Below, one piece after another: positions 11,496 through 24,965 of a DNA stretch of 64,000 nucleotides. Both the position numbers and the translations under genes were made by a program. Source of the stretch: Paramecium octaurelia (taxonomy: Eukaryota > Ciliophora > Oligohymenophorea > Peniculida > Parameciidae); NCBI GenBank assembly GCA_905182995.1, contig CAJJDP010000125.1:1-64000 (forward strand). Direction: 5' to 3'. How positions within the stretch are numbered: position 1 is the stretch's first letter; every line of letters starts with the position of its first letter. Below the pieces are notes generated by a model. That model was not told where the DNA came from, did not search any database, and saw nothing but the letters and a program-made list of their open reading frames with translations.

Positions 11496-14400
11496 TCATT
11501 TCTTTTTCTTATTTTTTAATTCTTTCTCATTATAGATATTTGCGTATAAGTCCAATTGCTGTTTCTCTTTTTCTAATAAACGTAATTTGGTTTTGTTGTA
11601 GCTGTTTTTGTTTCGCTTACAAATTGCATCAAAATCATCTTAGGTTATGACTGATGGTCTATAAGAAATGAAGCTAATTATGAATAATAAATAAAAATTA
11701 CTTTTTAAATGAAATACATATCTACGCCAATTGTCCTACTTAAGATAAATAATAAAATATTGTCATTGCATTCATATATAATTATGATAAAATGAAGATT
11801 GTGTTTAAAAAATAAAATGGTAAATCTTTTTCTATAAATTCCCTTAAATTATAATAGATTCTATTATTTATAGCTTTTCCCCAGACACTTTTAGGCAACA
11901 TTCTCAAAACTAGCTTTGTTTTTTTGATAACAGTTGCATTAAATGGTAAGATTTCATTTACTATATTTTCAATCTCTGTAAATTTGCCTATTCTACTTAA
12001 ATGATATAATTCCTAAGGAGTAGTTTTTTTATTCTTATATTACGAGTAGAGTATTTTTGAATTCTTAAATAGCAATAAAATATAATGAATAAAGTAGTTG
12101 ATCATAAAGATAGTGAATATAATGTAGGATTCAGATTAATAGAACATTAATATTGAAAAGGCATTAAATTAGGGGATGAGTTTTAAAGAAACCATTTTTG
12201 GTAAGCCTTAGGCTTATCTTAATATCAATTATTACCAAGAGATTGGTTTATTTCTTTATAAAATGTGTATGAGATAGCACTCGTAAGCCGTTGAAATTAG
12301 TATTATAAATTGGAAAGGATTTAAAAGAGTCAAATTTAATTGATGATCTTATGAATATCTAGATATATGCTAAACTGGTAAGATTATGAGTAAAATCAAG
12401 TAAAACATGTTGATTAAAGTAACAATTAATATTGGATTAAAGGCTTTATCTAGATATTACTGTAAATATTAGTAATCATCGTAAAATATATAAGTCTATT
12501 GTGGCATGACTAACCAATTACTTAAGTTATATCCAATTGTTTTTAGTTTTGATTAAATTGATGATTTAGGAACATAATTATAAGCATACTCTCTTATCTA
12601 ATATGCCAAGCCTGTGTTGATCCAATCATTAAATGAATATTTGACGATAGATGATGAGAAGTAATACTGATTATGTAGGATACTATAAAATCCTTTGAGT
12701 GTATTTAGAGTCAAGTTATTTTCAATTCTGATTTTAGCAGGAGGGATTAATGTAATCAAATCCAATAGATCAGATTCGTTATAGTCTTACCTAAACATTT
12801 CCTCTATTAATTCATCATTCAAATGGTATTCCATTTCAATTTTCTAAATTTGAATTTTTAACTATCGAATTTGCTACCAAATTTAGAGGGCATCCAATTA
12901 AGATAGTTTTTCTAATTTTGCAAATGGGATTTAAATCAACTTTAATTTCTTTATTTTAATCTATTGTTCAGATAAGTATTGTAATGATTCTTCTGAAAAT
13001 ACTAATCTATAGGGATAAGGAGTGGCTTTATTTGATGTAGTATAGTTAAAGAATTGGCACATAATATCAAGAGTAGATAAGTCTAAATAGAGGTTGGCTA
13101 ATTTGTTTTTTCGTTAATAAAGATAGGAATTCAATATATCTAAGTAGTGTTAATGAAAGTTCAGATGATAATTGGGAAACCTAATATCATCGAACAATTT
13201 CTATTTATTAGTTTCAATAAATTCATTTCTCTTTTTTATCAAGGTATTCACTAGCATTATAATTGAACCAATCTCTTCAGGAATTCCATCAAAGATTCCA
13301 TACTTCCAACTATCATAATCGATATCAACAGGCAAGTGTTTTGGTTTTGGATAATCTTTAGCAGGAACCTGGAGATAAGGTTCGATAGAATTTTTGAGAG
13401 ATACATTGTAACATAAAAATACTTATAGTTGTAATTTCTAATTTGGTTCTTGTAAAGCTCTTTTTTTAATGCATTCATAAATAGTATTCAATTTGAGTTG
13501 AGTATCTAACATAGTGCTAATCATGTTCAATTCAATAAGATTAACTTTCTTATGCAAAAAGAAATTGTCAAACAGATTTTTCCATCCTCTGTGAGTCAAT
13601 GCATTATTTTATGAGAAATTGATTTTTTTTATTGGTAATACATAGTCATTTGGTTTTTGATCTAAAAATAATTAAGCTTATTCAATTAGGTAGGATATGG
13701 TTTCATCATTAAAACCCATAAATTAGATATTTAGAGTTGATAATTCGGTTGCTTTATCTGTAAACACTAATGTTTAGAGTAGATTGGCCCAAGTGGCTTT
13801 TGATTAAACAAATTCGTTTCTGCCAATATCCAAATATTATAGTGGATATTTATTTTTGTATTTTCTATTATGTTCTTATTGGAATGCTAACCAATTTTAG
13901 GCAGCTTAAGTAAAGTTATCACACATTTGATCATTAAAATTGGTAACCAAGAAATCTATTCTTTCGATGTCGATATATTCAAAAAAGATTAAATCCTTTG
14001 AAATAATATCGCAACCTGCTTCACCAATATACAATGAATAATAAATCGAAAACTACTTTAGTTTTAATTAGCAAACACTCTATCTTTATTATTGAATGAT
14101 CTATTGTCTGAATTGAGCTGCTGGTTAACAAAAGGCTTCAATTTCTTCTCTCTTTAATTAACATTGATATAAGAGCATCTCTTCAACATGACTCTATTCA
14201 TTGTAAATAAATCCTTGGCTTAGTAATGTCAATTTATCTCTGTTTAATCTAACAGTAGAACTGTAAAGTAAGCCCATATCTAATTTTATTGATTTGATAA
14301 AAGGGCTCATCTAATCAAATCTAAGTAGCGCGAAGTTTTAATGACTATTTAATATTATGTTAGTAGCTTTGATGGTTTTATTAAATGTGAAATGCTCGTA

Positions 14401-17400
14401 GAAATGTTCAGTTCCAGTAGGAACTTATTTTATTTCTACTGTAAATTTCGATTTCTTTTCCTTTCTTTTTAGTTTATTAAGACTCTCTTTTAATTTCTAT
14501 GAATATGGAAAATCTACAGTAGCGATAGACAAGGTTTCTAAAGATGTTATACATTTATCTAAAAAATTAATAAAAATCTCATCAAAAACTATTTTGCCTT
14601 GAATATTGATTTCCTTCAAATTCAGTTCTTAAATATCAGTCAATTAATTTGTTAATTATGAAAAGAAACTGGACGATAAGTTTTCTTATTAAGCCTTTGT
14701 CTGTATTTTGATGACTTCCAATTTACTTTCAGGGTATTATAATAGATGTCCCAAAATAGGAATGAATGTCTTAGCCTATTATTCATCAATCAATTAGATT
14801 GTTATTTATTTTAAAGATATCTGCTTTTATTTTTAATATATTTATTAAAGATTTTTTGAGCATTTAGTTTAAGTTTGGCTTACCTACTTATTTTTTTATT
14901 ATACTCCTATACCATTAAGTTCAATTTAAGTTAAGGGAAACCTTTGACAATAGATGATATCGTTAACAAACATGTCGAAGTACTTATCTTCAATTGATTC
15001 ATAATTGCAATTGAGAGTAAGCTCTGTTATTTAATAATCTTATCGATTATCAATTTAGTTCATCAAACTTACTATCAATTATTCATTAAAGTTGTCTAAT
15101 AATAACTTGTGTAAATTCACTGATTAGGAACAAATAAAAGTTTTGACAAATTATTCAGTGCTTTTCTAACTTTAAGCTGCAAGGTTCTTTAATGATAAAC
15201 TTTCTAATTTGCTTGACCAATTATTATCTTAATTTTTAATACATTAATTCTAATAAACATTAGAGTAGATAAGAAATTATTCACATTTCTCCATAAACAA
15301 AATTAAATTCAAATTAATCATTGTCAATTCAGTTAATTGATTTTCAGGATGCATAATCAATCCAGATATCAATCTTTCATAAATTTAGGTTTTATCATTT
15401 TAATTCAATTCCTAGAAATTCATATTTAGATTCAACGATTTCAATTGTTTAGGAAAATTTGGAGTAAAGATATGATAGTTATTGACTATCTTATGCTTTA
15501 AATTCAAATCATTTTTGTATAATGATGATTCAACAATGTTCTTTTATAATGTATCAATTTTCTCCTTAGTATCTCTATCTTATTGATCATCTATTTTGTT
15601 CCTATTGATAGGTAATTACTATTCCTTATCGTGTATAGATTTAGCTTATTTTATTTTCTTTTTTTGATTGCTGGATTTCTATTAATGAGTACTTGCCTAT
15701 TCAGATCTCTTATCTAATTCATTTATTGATTTGCTTTTCATAATAACATTGAAGAAATCTACCCAAGTGGACTCACTAATTGATTGATTTGAGTCAATCT
15801 TCAAATTATATAGGTGAAAAGCTTATTTTTATTTTTGATTATTCTCTTAAATGAGTTCTATCTGTTATTATAAGATCCTCAGATGCTCATTAGTTAGATT
15901 ACAATCAGAAAGGTTAATTTTCTTTAGTTTTTGATGCTGTAGATTTAAAGCAATCTCCTTAATTAACCATTTAAAGATCTTTGTGTCCTCCACTTTACTC
16001 TATTTAAGGGAAAACGATTCGAGGTTGAAATTGTTGTATTATTTAACATTCGATTAGTGATAATTATCCATACTCATTTTCAAACCTTATTCCATATTTT
16101 TGCATGAAACAAATGATAAGTGATTCAAAGAACTAGTATATAAAAAGGCTGTTAATGGATCTACCGTAATTTCACATTTTTTATATTTTAATTACTTCAG
16201 TTCTAATTTCAAGATTTCTCCTGTATTTTCAAAACACTAACTAATCCCTTTATAAAAGGCCTCATTCAAATTTTATTGTTGTATTTTCAATGTTTTCAAT
16301 TTTATTGTTGGATGAAGCACAAATTGCTATAAGAAGAATTCCCATGATATTTCATCTTCAAAATGCACTTATGATATCTTAAGGAAATTCAATTCTTATA
16401 AGGAATGATTTAAATCCAATTCATTTTGTTATTCAATGAACGATTACAAATAGTGCACACAAGCTGAAAAGTCTAGATTTCCGAATTTTAATTTCTTTAA
16501 TCTAATATTCTTACAAAATACAACATATTTAAAGAATTGCAAAACTCCAACATCATCTATTAAATTAAAAAATTCAAATTCCTCCAATGGCAATATTTAA
16601 TTTTTATTTTTTGAATTTATGATTTCTTCTAATTTAGTAATAGACTGCTAAGAATACATCAATACTATAGATTTCAATACCAATTTTTTAATTTACATTC
16701 TATCATGAAAAACAAAGAATTGCAATAAATCACTTATGTTAAATACAATTTCATCTATTGAATCTAAAATTATTGTTTATAATGGTAATTTGTATTCCAA
16801 AGGTTGAGTAAGAAAGTATTATTCAGTTTCATTAACAAACTAAATAAATTCTCCTGCAATAGTATCCTACTTTATCATCAATTCTTCAACATTAAAACAT
16901 GTGTTTAAGAATAAACAACGATATGTCACACTATCAAATACATAGGATGCTTCTATGAACTTAATTCTTTTAATTGAATATCGTATTCCAGGATTGGCTT
17001 ATAGTTATTAAAATATTTCTGCACAATTCTCTTTTAATCCTTCCTCTCTATTTGATTATTTGAAACACTTCTCCATTATAAACTCTTCAATCTCTAAAAG
17101 ATCTCCTACTCTCGTAAAAAAGAACTCTTAGAAAAACAATTTCATAGTTGCACTTTCCATTCTATAAGTTTGATTAGGTAACTTTATGGATTTTAAAGGT
17201 AATTTGAAATTTTAATAAAAAGGGTATTTTTACTATTCTTGCTGAATATGCTCTCTAAATCGTATGGCTGTTTAGATGTAGGCTTAAGTGCGTCCGATAT
17301 CAACATTTTGAACAGCTAAAATAGATGAATAGAATTGTGTTACTTAGTTTCTTTAGATTGGATGTTTCTGTAAAAACCAAGGCTGATAAAAATTTTTAAA

Positions 17401-18584
17401 TTAAATCATGCCTATTATAATTCTCAAGGCTAGATAAATCTAATACTCGTAAATTTTATTTGAGAATCCTTCCCTATTCTCTGGATTATTAGATTAATTG
17501 GTTTGAGTATTATTAAAAGGATTCAGTCATCACAAACATCTTATAAAGAGTACTTAATTATTAAGGTAAGGAAGTACTAAATTTAATTGATTTGCAATGT
17601 AAAAATATATTGTCAGAAAGGATCTTATATGTTTTCTCAAGAATCGATATATTTTTTTCTATATCCAATTCATTTACTATAAATTTATGATATCTATTCC
17701 CCATTAAATTCTCTATAGGAACTGAATAATTCAGCATTTGCTATTATTACATCTTCAATTTTAGTAATCCTTTTGAAGTAGACATTTACTCACACACTAT
17801 TGCTGAGTTTACAATCAAACTTGATGATATTTGTAATTTCAATATTTAATCAATTCGATTTTCATTAAAATTCAGATTAATTAATTATTCTAAGGCTCTG
17901 AAATTTGTTTAAGTAAAAGTAGAATTTAAAGAAAATGAGAAGAAGTTGAGTTTACTAATCTTTTATAATACTTTCTTTTCCCTTATTTCTCTCTATTCTT
18001 ATGATTCATTAAAATTCTATCTAACAATTCCAATTGATAAAAACTGTTTATTCAATACTAATTTATATTCTTGTTAATAATTATTTGCATTTTATTGTCT
18101 TATAAGAGTTTTCAAATCAGATATCAATTATCCTTTGTAAATTCCTGGATTATTTGTAATTAATATCTAAAATTGAAATGAAAATATACTTTTTTTATTT
18201 AAATATCTCCTTTTACTATTGTATTCAGAAACTCCCGAATTTCAATGTTATCTAGTTTGTTATTATTTAATTTGATTATAAAACTATTACATTGCAATTG
18301 TTTAAGCCATTGAGCTAACAATGCAAAATGTTCAATTGTTAAAACAGTACTTGAAAACTTTACTTATCGTATGGTATTTATTTATCTAAGATTCGATTAG
18401 ACTTTTAGAAGGTGATCTATGCGATATTGATTTTGAAACTCTTTAAAACAAATTTTTTTTAGCTTTTATTCCTCTAGTATCCTTTTCTATATTGATTATA
18501 ATTATATCGAAATACCTCTAGATCCTAAATTTAAGTATCCAATGGTATGGATGGTACAAATGAGAAAGATTATTTCTGTTTCAT
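11496..18584 (-). CDS. Giant leucine-rich-repeat protein with C-terminal multi-span membrane region
   Basis: About 2,326 residues. Four introns were placed: 18487-18515 (29 nt), 18167-18189 (23 nt), 17316-17343 (28 nt) and 11674-11701 (28 nt). With them removed, one TGA-free frame covers 6,981 coding bases. Residues about 1-2000 are irregular LRRs (for example KINLSDCNLTNEHLRIL, ITELTLNCN and LYLDLSTLDIM), resembling ribonuclease-inhibitor-type LRRs, with a basic Ser/Gln/Lys linker near the middle. The last 310 residues hold hydrophobic segments at about 2021-2044, 2062-2081, 2126-2146 and 2230-2262, then a basic tail ending in Lys repeats. This suggests a large LRR region facing one side of a membrane. 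No kinase, NACHT or channel motif was seen. No named family recognised. Confidence 0.75.
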
Positions 18585-18681
18585 ATTTCTGAATTTATTA
18601 ATATAATAACTATTATAATGATCATTTCTTTCATTATATATATTATTTTTATTTTACTAACATTATTTTATTTCAAAAACC

Positions 18682-19785
18682 ATGGAAAACTATCAAATAG
18701 CAATAATAATAAGTATAGCTATTCTCCTTGGATTATTATTAACCTACATTATTCTAAAATACCGTAAATTTTTAATTGGCGCATAAAAGGATCCTAACAT
18801 TAAGAATATTATAAAATCGTCAATATCGATATTACATCAATCTAATGATAAAGATATCTTAGATCAATAAGGTGAGTATGACTCCCCAAAAGCAAGATTT
18901 GTTGAATTGGCCATCTAAAATAATGAATTTTAGATTCTCAAAATTTCAACATAATTCACATCATACGTATCGATATCAGAAAAACCATAACAAATGCCAA
19001 TTAAAACTTTAGAATATCAATTCAAACTAGACGATCATTTTAATTAATCGTACAGACTCGTTTTACAATAGAACAACTAAATAATAATATACGAAAAGAA
19101 AACAAAAAAAATCTACTTTCAAGGAAATACTGAAGATGCTCCCAATGATATATATTTTGGTTCTGAACATATGATTGAGGAGAAATGTGGTTAATATTAT
19201 TTCAATTAATTGATTACTAAAGAGGCACTTACATAAGGATCATATTAAATTATTGATGTTTTCGCCGAATATTTAAATCTACAGAATTTAAATTAATATA
19301 TCAAAGATAAATAAAGTTAGATCAAAAGTAAGGCAGTAATTTTCTTTCCTAGTTTTATTTTAAAATAAGAAATGGATTAAAAGTAATTTATGGAAAAATA
19401 CTAAAACTACGTTTTTCAATATGAACAAATTAATTATGAAATGGAATTAATTTATAACAAACTCTTCTTTATTTCAACTAGTTCAGATAACCAGGAGTAC
19501 TTTTATATTGAAATCAATTTCTCAGATGAATCCATGATACTTCATCTTATAGGTGATAGATAACCCAATTATTATTAACGATAGCTTAAATTAGTATAAG
19601 GAATTAAGCCTAAATTTAGATCTGGGATAATATGTGCTCAGTGCAAATTGAAGAAAAATACTAAGCAACCCTATTTAGAAGTATGCATGAATATGTTGAG
19701 AGAATCCTAAAATAAATAGCTGTCGTAAATAATAACATAAAAAGAGTAATTATTAGAACATCTATAATCAATAATTAAATCATGA
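18682..19785 (+). CDS. Single-pass membrane protein of unknown function
   Basis: 367 residues, no intron. A hydrophobic segment at about residues 5-27 (IIISIAILLGLLLTYIIL) followed by KYRK indicates an N-terminal signal anchor. The rest is soluble, rich in Gln, Tyr, Ile and Glu, with predicted beta strands and a helical C-terminus; a CAQC pair lies near residue 315. It starts 97 bp from the giant LRR gene on the other strand. No family recognised. Confidence 0.75.
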
Positions 19786-19942
19786 TTTTAACCTTTTGCA
19801 ATTAAATTATACATTATACAACTCTTATATTAAAATTATGATTAATACTAATATATTTTGATAATCGGCTTTAGTAATAGTTATTCTTTTTAAAGAGTAC
19901 GAATCTATAAAAACTTATATAATAACTGCTTATTTTTTTACA

Positions 19943-20380
19943 ATGTAGAATGATTTCTTTCCTAATTTAGAATAAATAACTTATGCGATAAAGAATTTCT
20001 AATGTAAATTTATTTTTAAAGATTATTTTGATATTTAATGTTAACACTTGAGACATTATTTGAATATATCCATAAACCTTTATTTTCATCAATAATTAAT
20101 TATTACTCAGTGGTCTATCAATAATTGAATTTTCCATTATAATAAATTGTTAAAATAGGTATTTTTATATAATTTAAATAATTCTACTTAAATTTCTTGT
20201 GCGCATTAATCATTATTTTTACAATTTGAGAACACAATGATAGCTCAAGCTTTCAAATTTGATACTAAAAAAAAAAACAAAGTCTAAGAAACTTTGACAT
20301 ACTTTATATAAAAAGTAAATTTGTATCTAGAAAAGCTATTTGTGTCTAATTAAGTCAAATATGTCAATCTTCTCAAATGA
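19943..20380 (+). pseudogene. Possible relic gene with one in-frame TGA
   Basis: A frame of 145 codons reads like a real ciliate protein on both sides of a single TGA at 20126-20128 (codon 62). The upstream part is 61 codons; the downstream part is rich in Gln, Lys, Phe and Leu and ends at TGA 20378-20380. No GT-AG segment of normal size and suitable phase removes the TGA. Likely readings are a decayed duplicate, two short ORFs by chance, or a missed splice. The rest of 19786-20873 shows no gene; a 9-bp inverted repeat lies near 20443-20464. Confidence 0.3.
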
Positions 20381-20873
20381 ATTTACTTCAAAATAATCAT
20401 TATTGTACTACATATCTGTAAATATTTAACAACGTAAATAAATATTTGATATTATAAAATATCAAATCAAGGAATTATAATTGATCGAATATGATCCAAT
20501 ATGATGTTAAACCATAAAATATTCTTAGTATTGATTAATAATTGATACTCCTGATGGAATTTAGGGTTGATAGATCTATATTTTATAAAATTATTATCCA
20601 ACTAAATTATTAAATAAACTTTTCAGGCTATTTGGTTTCGATGGTAACTCATGTTATAATATTTTTACTTTAATAATTTCTAAACATTAGGTAAAAAGGT
20701 CTAAGTTTGATTTTATAGATTATTCTTATTAATTTGTTAGTATTTATATATAAAAGAATTTTTTTAGATTATTGAGAATATGTTTGAGTTCTTTATTGAA
20801 CAGCTAGAATACTTAATATTAGAAAAAATGTAAAATATATATAAAGTGGATAATTGTTATAATCTTTATATAA

Positions 20874-21407
20874 TCAATTATTCCAATCGCTATTGAGGCG
20901 AAAATAGCTACTGAGATCATCGTTAACAAGAGACTTGGCCCATCTAAAGTTTTTGAAGTAAGACTTAGCAATAGCTTAGCCCTCTCTTGTTTCACAAAGT
21001 CGCTAAATATGCAACTTGATATGCCTCTAATTTTTGATATCTAGAAACTCTTTGATTAGAGGTTGATTCATTATTTGAGGTATGTGAGAGAAATTTTCAA
21101 TAATGAATTCCTTGAGCTTTGGCCCAATATTTTTGAAATAGTTTTTAGATTCTCTAGGGAATCTATATTTTTTCTTTTAAATTTATTTGATAGATGTTGG
21201 AATTTTATTACGGAATGCTGATTGAGGCTCACTTTCTGGCTAATCACTATTAGTGCTGTTTTAATCAGATATTTGATCTACTATCAGCATTCCATCATAT
21301 TCTTCTATTTCTTCAATAAAAGCAAAAGGGAAAGTATCAGCATCATAATTGCAAAATCTTGATGCTGTGTTTTCACCATATAAACAATCTTCAAATGAAG
21401 TTAACAT
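20874..21407 (-). CDS. Small hypothetical protein, acidic N-terminus and basic C-terminus
   Basis: 177 residues, no intron. The first 60 residues are acidic (Asp/Glu/Ser); the rest is basic and helical, with KNIGPKLKEFIIENF, then a run of Lys, Arg, His and Trp ending in SDWNN. No family recognised. The single long frame, codon use like its neighbours and a TGA stop support it as a gene. Confidence 0.65.
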
Positions 21408-22103
21408 TTAAAGAAAATATAATTTAATTACAATAGGTATTAGCAACTTAAATTAATTTTATTACTGATTAATTCTGGCTATTTGTATTACAACTAAATA
21501 GATACTTTTTTTACCTTTAAATATCTTCATCTACGGTTCTTTTAATATTTTCAACAGTTATATAGAACCGATCTATTGTAAGTATTTTCCAATTAACTTT
21601 AGTATTTAGATTATTTCTACAAAATATTCTAATATTATTATCTCATCTCAAAAAGTCCCTTATGATTAAACAATCATTAAGTATACTAAGCGAATATAGT
21701 ATGTTTAAACAAATATTTGATTGGGCAATTGCTTATCTACATTTTCCTTATTATAAAATTTTTATTGTTATTGATTTGGGAGATTTAATGAAAATTCCGA
21801 TAAGAAACAAAGACAATTCTAACTAAATACCATTTTTAATTTAAGAAAAGGGATTATAATATCATAAAAAACTTCAATACTTATAAATTCTTTATAATAA
21901 ATAAATTTGATTCTATTTTCATCTCATGTGATATTATTCATCTGAAGATTTCAATTTGCATATAATTATAGATGTTAATTTGATTATAAAAGAATTTATT
22001 GGACCAACAATTTAATTATATGTAAATATCAAAATTTTAATATTATACATTGAGAGACATTCTTAAATTAATGATAAATATCCCATCTATGTTTATTATA
22101 CAT
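21408..22103. other. Intergenic stretch with possible relic ORF
   Basis: About 700 bp between two minus-strand genes. On the plus strand an 82-codon frame (21662-21910) reads plausibly, and the same frame resumes after two TGAs. This could be decayed coding sequence or chance. No RNA gene or regulatory element recognised. Confidence 0.3.
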
Positions 22104-23190
22104 TCATTATTATTTATCCTGTAATTGTTGTTGTTGTTATTATTATTATTATTATTATTTTTAATCGAATCTAATTAATACCTTTCCTTCACTCATGTTT
22201 TTCTTATAAAATTCTAAACCTTCTTTAAATTCAGATACATCAACTGTTTTGGCCACAATAGTTTTAAGATTAGTTTTTAACAATCCCTTTAATTAATTCA
22301 ACAATAGCGCTTAACTGATAATGTTTTTGGTCTTCAAGTATTATGTCAACCAAAACCCGACAACTTTTTTATCTTTAAATATCAAATCCATAATAGAGAC
22401 ATTTCCAACAGGTTTCAGACTGAGTCCTCCATAGACATAGCAAGTTGAATGACTAGGCATGACTTCAAGAATTTTACCAGTCAATTCACCTCCTAAAGCA
22501 TCAAAGAAGACAGTTGCCCTATTAAAATAGATCATATGAATACCTTAAAGTTTAGATCACATTTTTCAACTTTTCTAAGAAATCAGAATCTGATGAATTT
22601 AATATAATATCTGCTCCTTCCTTTTTCAACATTTCCACTTAAGCATCTCTTCTGATAATATTAATAACTCTAACACCATTTGCTTAAAAGTGTCTAACCA
22701 TCATTCTGCCTAATTAAGAGGCAGCTGCTGTATGAACAACAGCTTAAGTTTTATGCTCTTTTGCCACTTCTAGCATTGAGATCACTGTCAAAGGATTAAC
22801 AAATGAGCAACAAGCCTCTTATAATGTGATATCATTTTCTAATTCTAAACAACCCAAAGCATCTGCCACACTATATTCACCATATGTTCCAAATTAAGAT
22901 TGTGAATAAAATGCCACTCTTTTTCCTACCAATCTCCATCCCATGATTCCTCCTCTAAATTATTACATTCAATTATACCCATTAGCAATAACTGTTCCAG
23001 AGCCTTCAAATCCAGGAACACAAGGAAATTATTTACCACTTGAATAAGCACCATGTAAGAATGCTATGTCTGAAGGATTGATTGGAGCAGAGTCTACCTT
23101 GATCAAAACTTAGCCTGATTAAGGAGTGGGAATTGGAATTTCTTTGACAACAGCTTCTTAACCTGGACCTTCCAAAACAACAGCACGCAT
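22104..23190 (-). CDS. Quinone oxidoreductase-like MDR family enzyme with poly-Gln tail
   Basis: 345 residues, with introns of 24 and 25 nt. The protein follows the zinc-free medium-chain dehydrogenase/reductase fold: N-terminal GroES-like part (MRAVVLEGPG, INPSDIAF, PGFEGSGTV), then a Rossmann part where AAASQLGRM stands for the usual AxxGxxG dinucleotide loop, and the C-terminal EGLEFYKKNMSEGKVLI. It should reduce quinones or enones with NAD(P)H in the cytosol; the substrate is not evident. The end is unusual: after IRFD comes a tail of about ten Gln coded by TAA and CAA repeats, then LQDKQQ. The 24-nt intron carries an in-frame TGA, so retention would stop translation. Confidence 0.85.
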
Positions 23191-23335
23191 TGAAATTTAC
23201 ATACGTATATAAAATATTATAAATATGGATCATGTACATATTCTTAAATTTATTAAATTTCTAATATTCTTATTACCCATATTAACTGGATATTTTGAGA
23301 GATTTAAATATATGTTTATAAGACAAAATTCTAAT

Positions 23336-24954
23336 TCATACAGCTTTGTAATCTTTTAATATACTATCTATATTCCATTACTGTCTTTGTTCTCTCATGT
23401 CTTTCAATCTTTTTTCTATATCAATAAATATAGGATTTATACCATGAGATTCAATATTGTTTTATTTTTATTAATTTTACTAGGTGTCCTCTTTTTCCTT
23501 TTTAGCCTCTTTTTTCTCTTCAAATTTTTCTAATTTAGGAACTCTTTTGGCTTGATTACCAACTTGCACTACTTCCATTTTCCCTGGATAACGAACTTAT
23601 CCTTTGTGTTCTTGCAAGTATTATTTGGACAATCTAGGATATATATATTATATATGATCTACTTATCTTTATAATTATTTCTTAATTGAGCATGTATTTC
23701 TTTTCTGAACAATTCAAATTATCCAACCTATTCTTCTTTTTTGGTATCCTCCTTTTTAGGTTCTTGCTTAAATTGATTTTCCTCTAGAATTTTATTATCA
23801 ATTTCTTGTATCTGAAACTCTTTTTCTCCTTAATCTGTCATTAAAACATCATATAATAAGAGTTATCCAGGAAGAAAGGTTTCAAATAACATTTTGTTTT
23901 ATTTAAGAGAATCTAGAAACTTCTTGCCTTCAATTAACCCTAGCTCATCATTTTTAATTTCAATCTGTTTATCCATTTTAATAGTAGCCCATGAAAACTT
24001 TCTCATGGCTCTTTTGAAAGCCAATTCATTTTATAATGCTTATGAATCACTAGTAATAAGAGAGGTCTCCCTCGTAAAATTCTTTTCTATTCTTTTAATC
24101 ATTTATTGTATATCATCAATAGATAGACATCCATCTTCATCAACATCACTTAAATCAAATATCAATTCCAATTTCTTCTCTAATTCCATTCTTGCTAGTA
24201 CTCCAAGAGATAGTACTAAATCTTATATTTCAATTTTATCATCAAATTCCAATTAAAATCCTTAAATATGCTTTGATATTACTTTCAAATAGCTTTTCAA
24301 ATAATGTTTCGAATTTCTTTCCAACCCAAATTTCAAAATATGTTTTCTCTTACTAAGATTTTTCTTATTATGCTTTTTCAAATATTGGTTAAACATTATT
24401 GGATCTAAACCATCTTTCAAACAAACTATCCAAAGCAGAAATCTTCATCTTTTTTTTGTCTGAATTATAATTAGTTCCAAACCATTTAAGAAATTATTAA
24501 TCATAATTCTACTTAAACCAATTTTCAAATGCTTAATCTGGTGGCTGATGCTTTTCTGATTAATTATCTCGTCTCTAAGCAGGTTCTCGAACCAATTATG
24601 TATCGGGATCAAATCTATATGATTCAGCACATGATCTTTCAACAATGGCTTCAAAATCATTTTTCATTTTATTTTAATACCTTGTGAATTCTTCGGGAGC
24701 CAAAATCAAAAAGAATTAAGAAGATATATAACTGTATTCTCTACTTTTCACATGCAATTTCAGTTATTTTAACATCTCTTTTGTAAAATTAGATTTGGTC
24801 ATTTTACCTTCAGATAAATTACCTGATTCTCTGAATTCCTACTTTTGTGTATCAATGTTACCTTCCAAATCTTTTTAATGAATACATCTGAAAGTAGTTT
24901 TTGAAAGACTTCACAAACTGCTGGATTAAGTGGTTCCTTTGCTTATTAATTCAT
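23336..24954 (-). CDS. EF-hand protein, charged, unknown subfamily
   Basis: 514 residues, with introns at 24839-24861 (23 nt), 24261-24282 (22 nt) and 23634-23662 (29 nt). A clear EF-hand loop DVDEDGCLSIDD lies at about residue 245, with an acidic residue (Asp) at position 12. The N-terminal 200 residues are helical with repeated Phe-Trp pairs (FENWFKQN, FERWFRSNN). The C-terminal third is very rich in Lys, Glu and Gln. It probably binds calcium and may be a cytoskeletal or ciliary scaffold, but I cannot name an orthologue. Its start is only 11 bp from the divergent ELMO gene. Confidence 0.75.
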
Positions 24955-24965
24955 TATTTATTTAA
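24955..24965. promoter_or_regulatory. 11-bp divergent intergenic spacer
   Basis: The first ATGs of the EF-hand gene (minus, 24954) and the ELMO gene (plus, 24966) are 11 bp apart. If both starts are right, the promoters must lie inside the opposing 5' coding sequence. A missed first exon in either gene would weaken this. Confidence 0.35.

Noticed and set aside
20126-20128. TGA as selenocysteine or programmed readthrough
   Set aside because: No SECIS-like element or selenoprotein similarity was seen; a mutation or chance frame is simpler.
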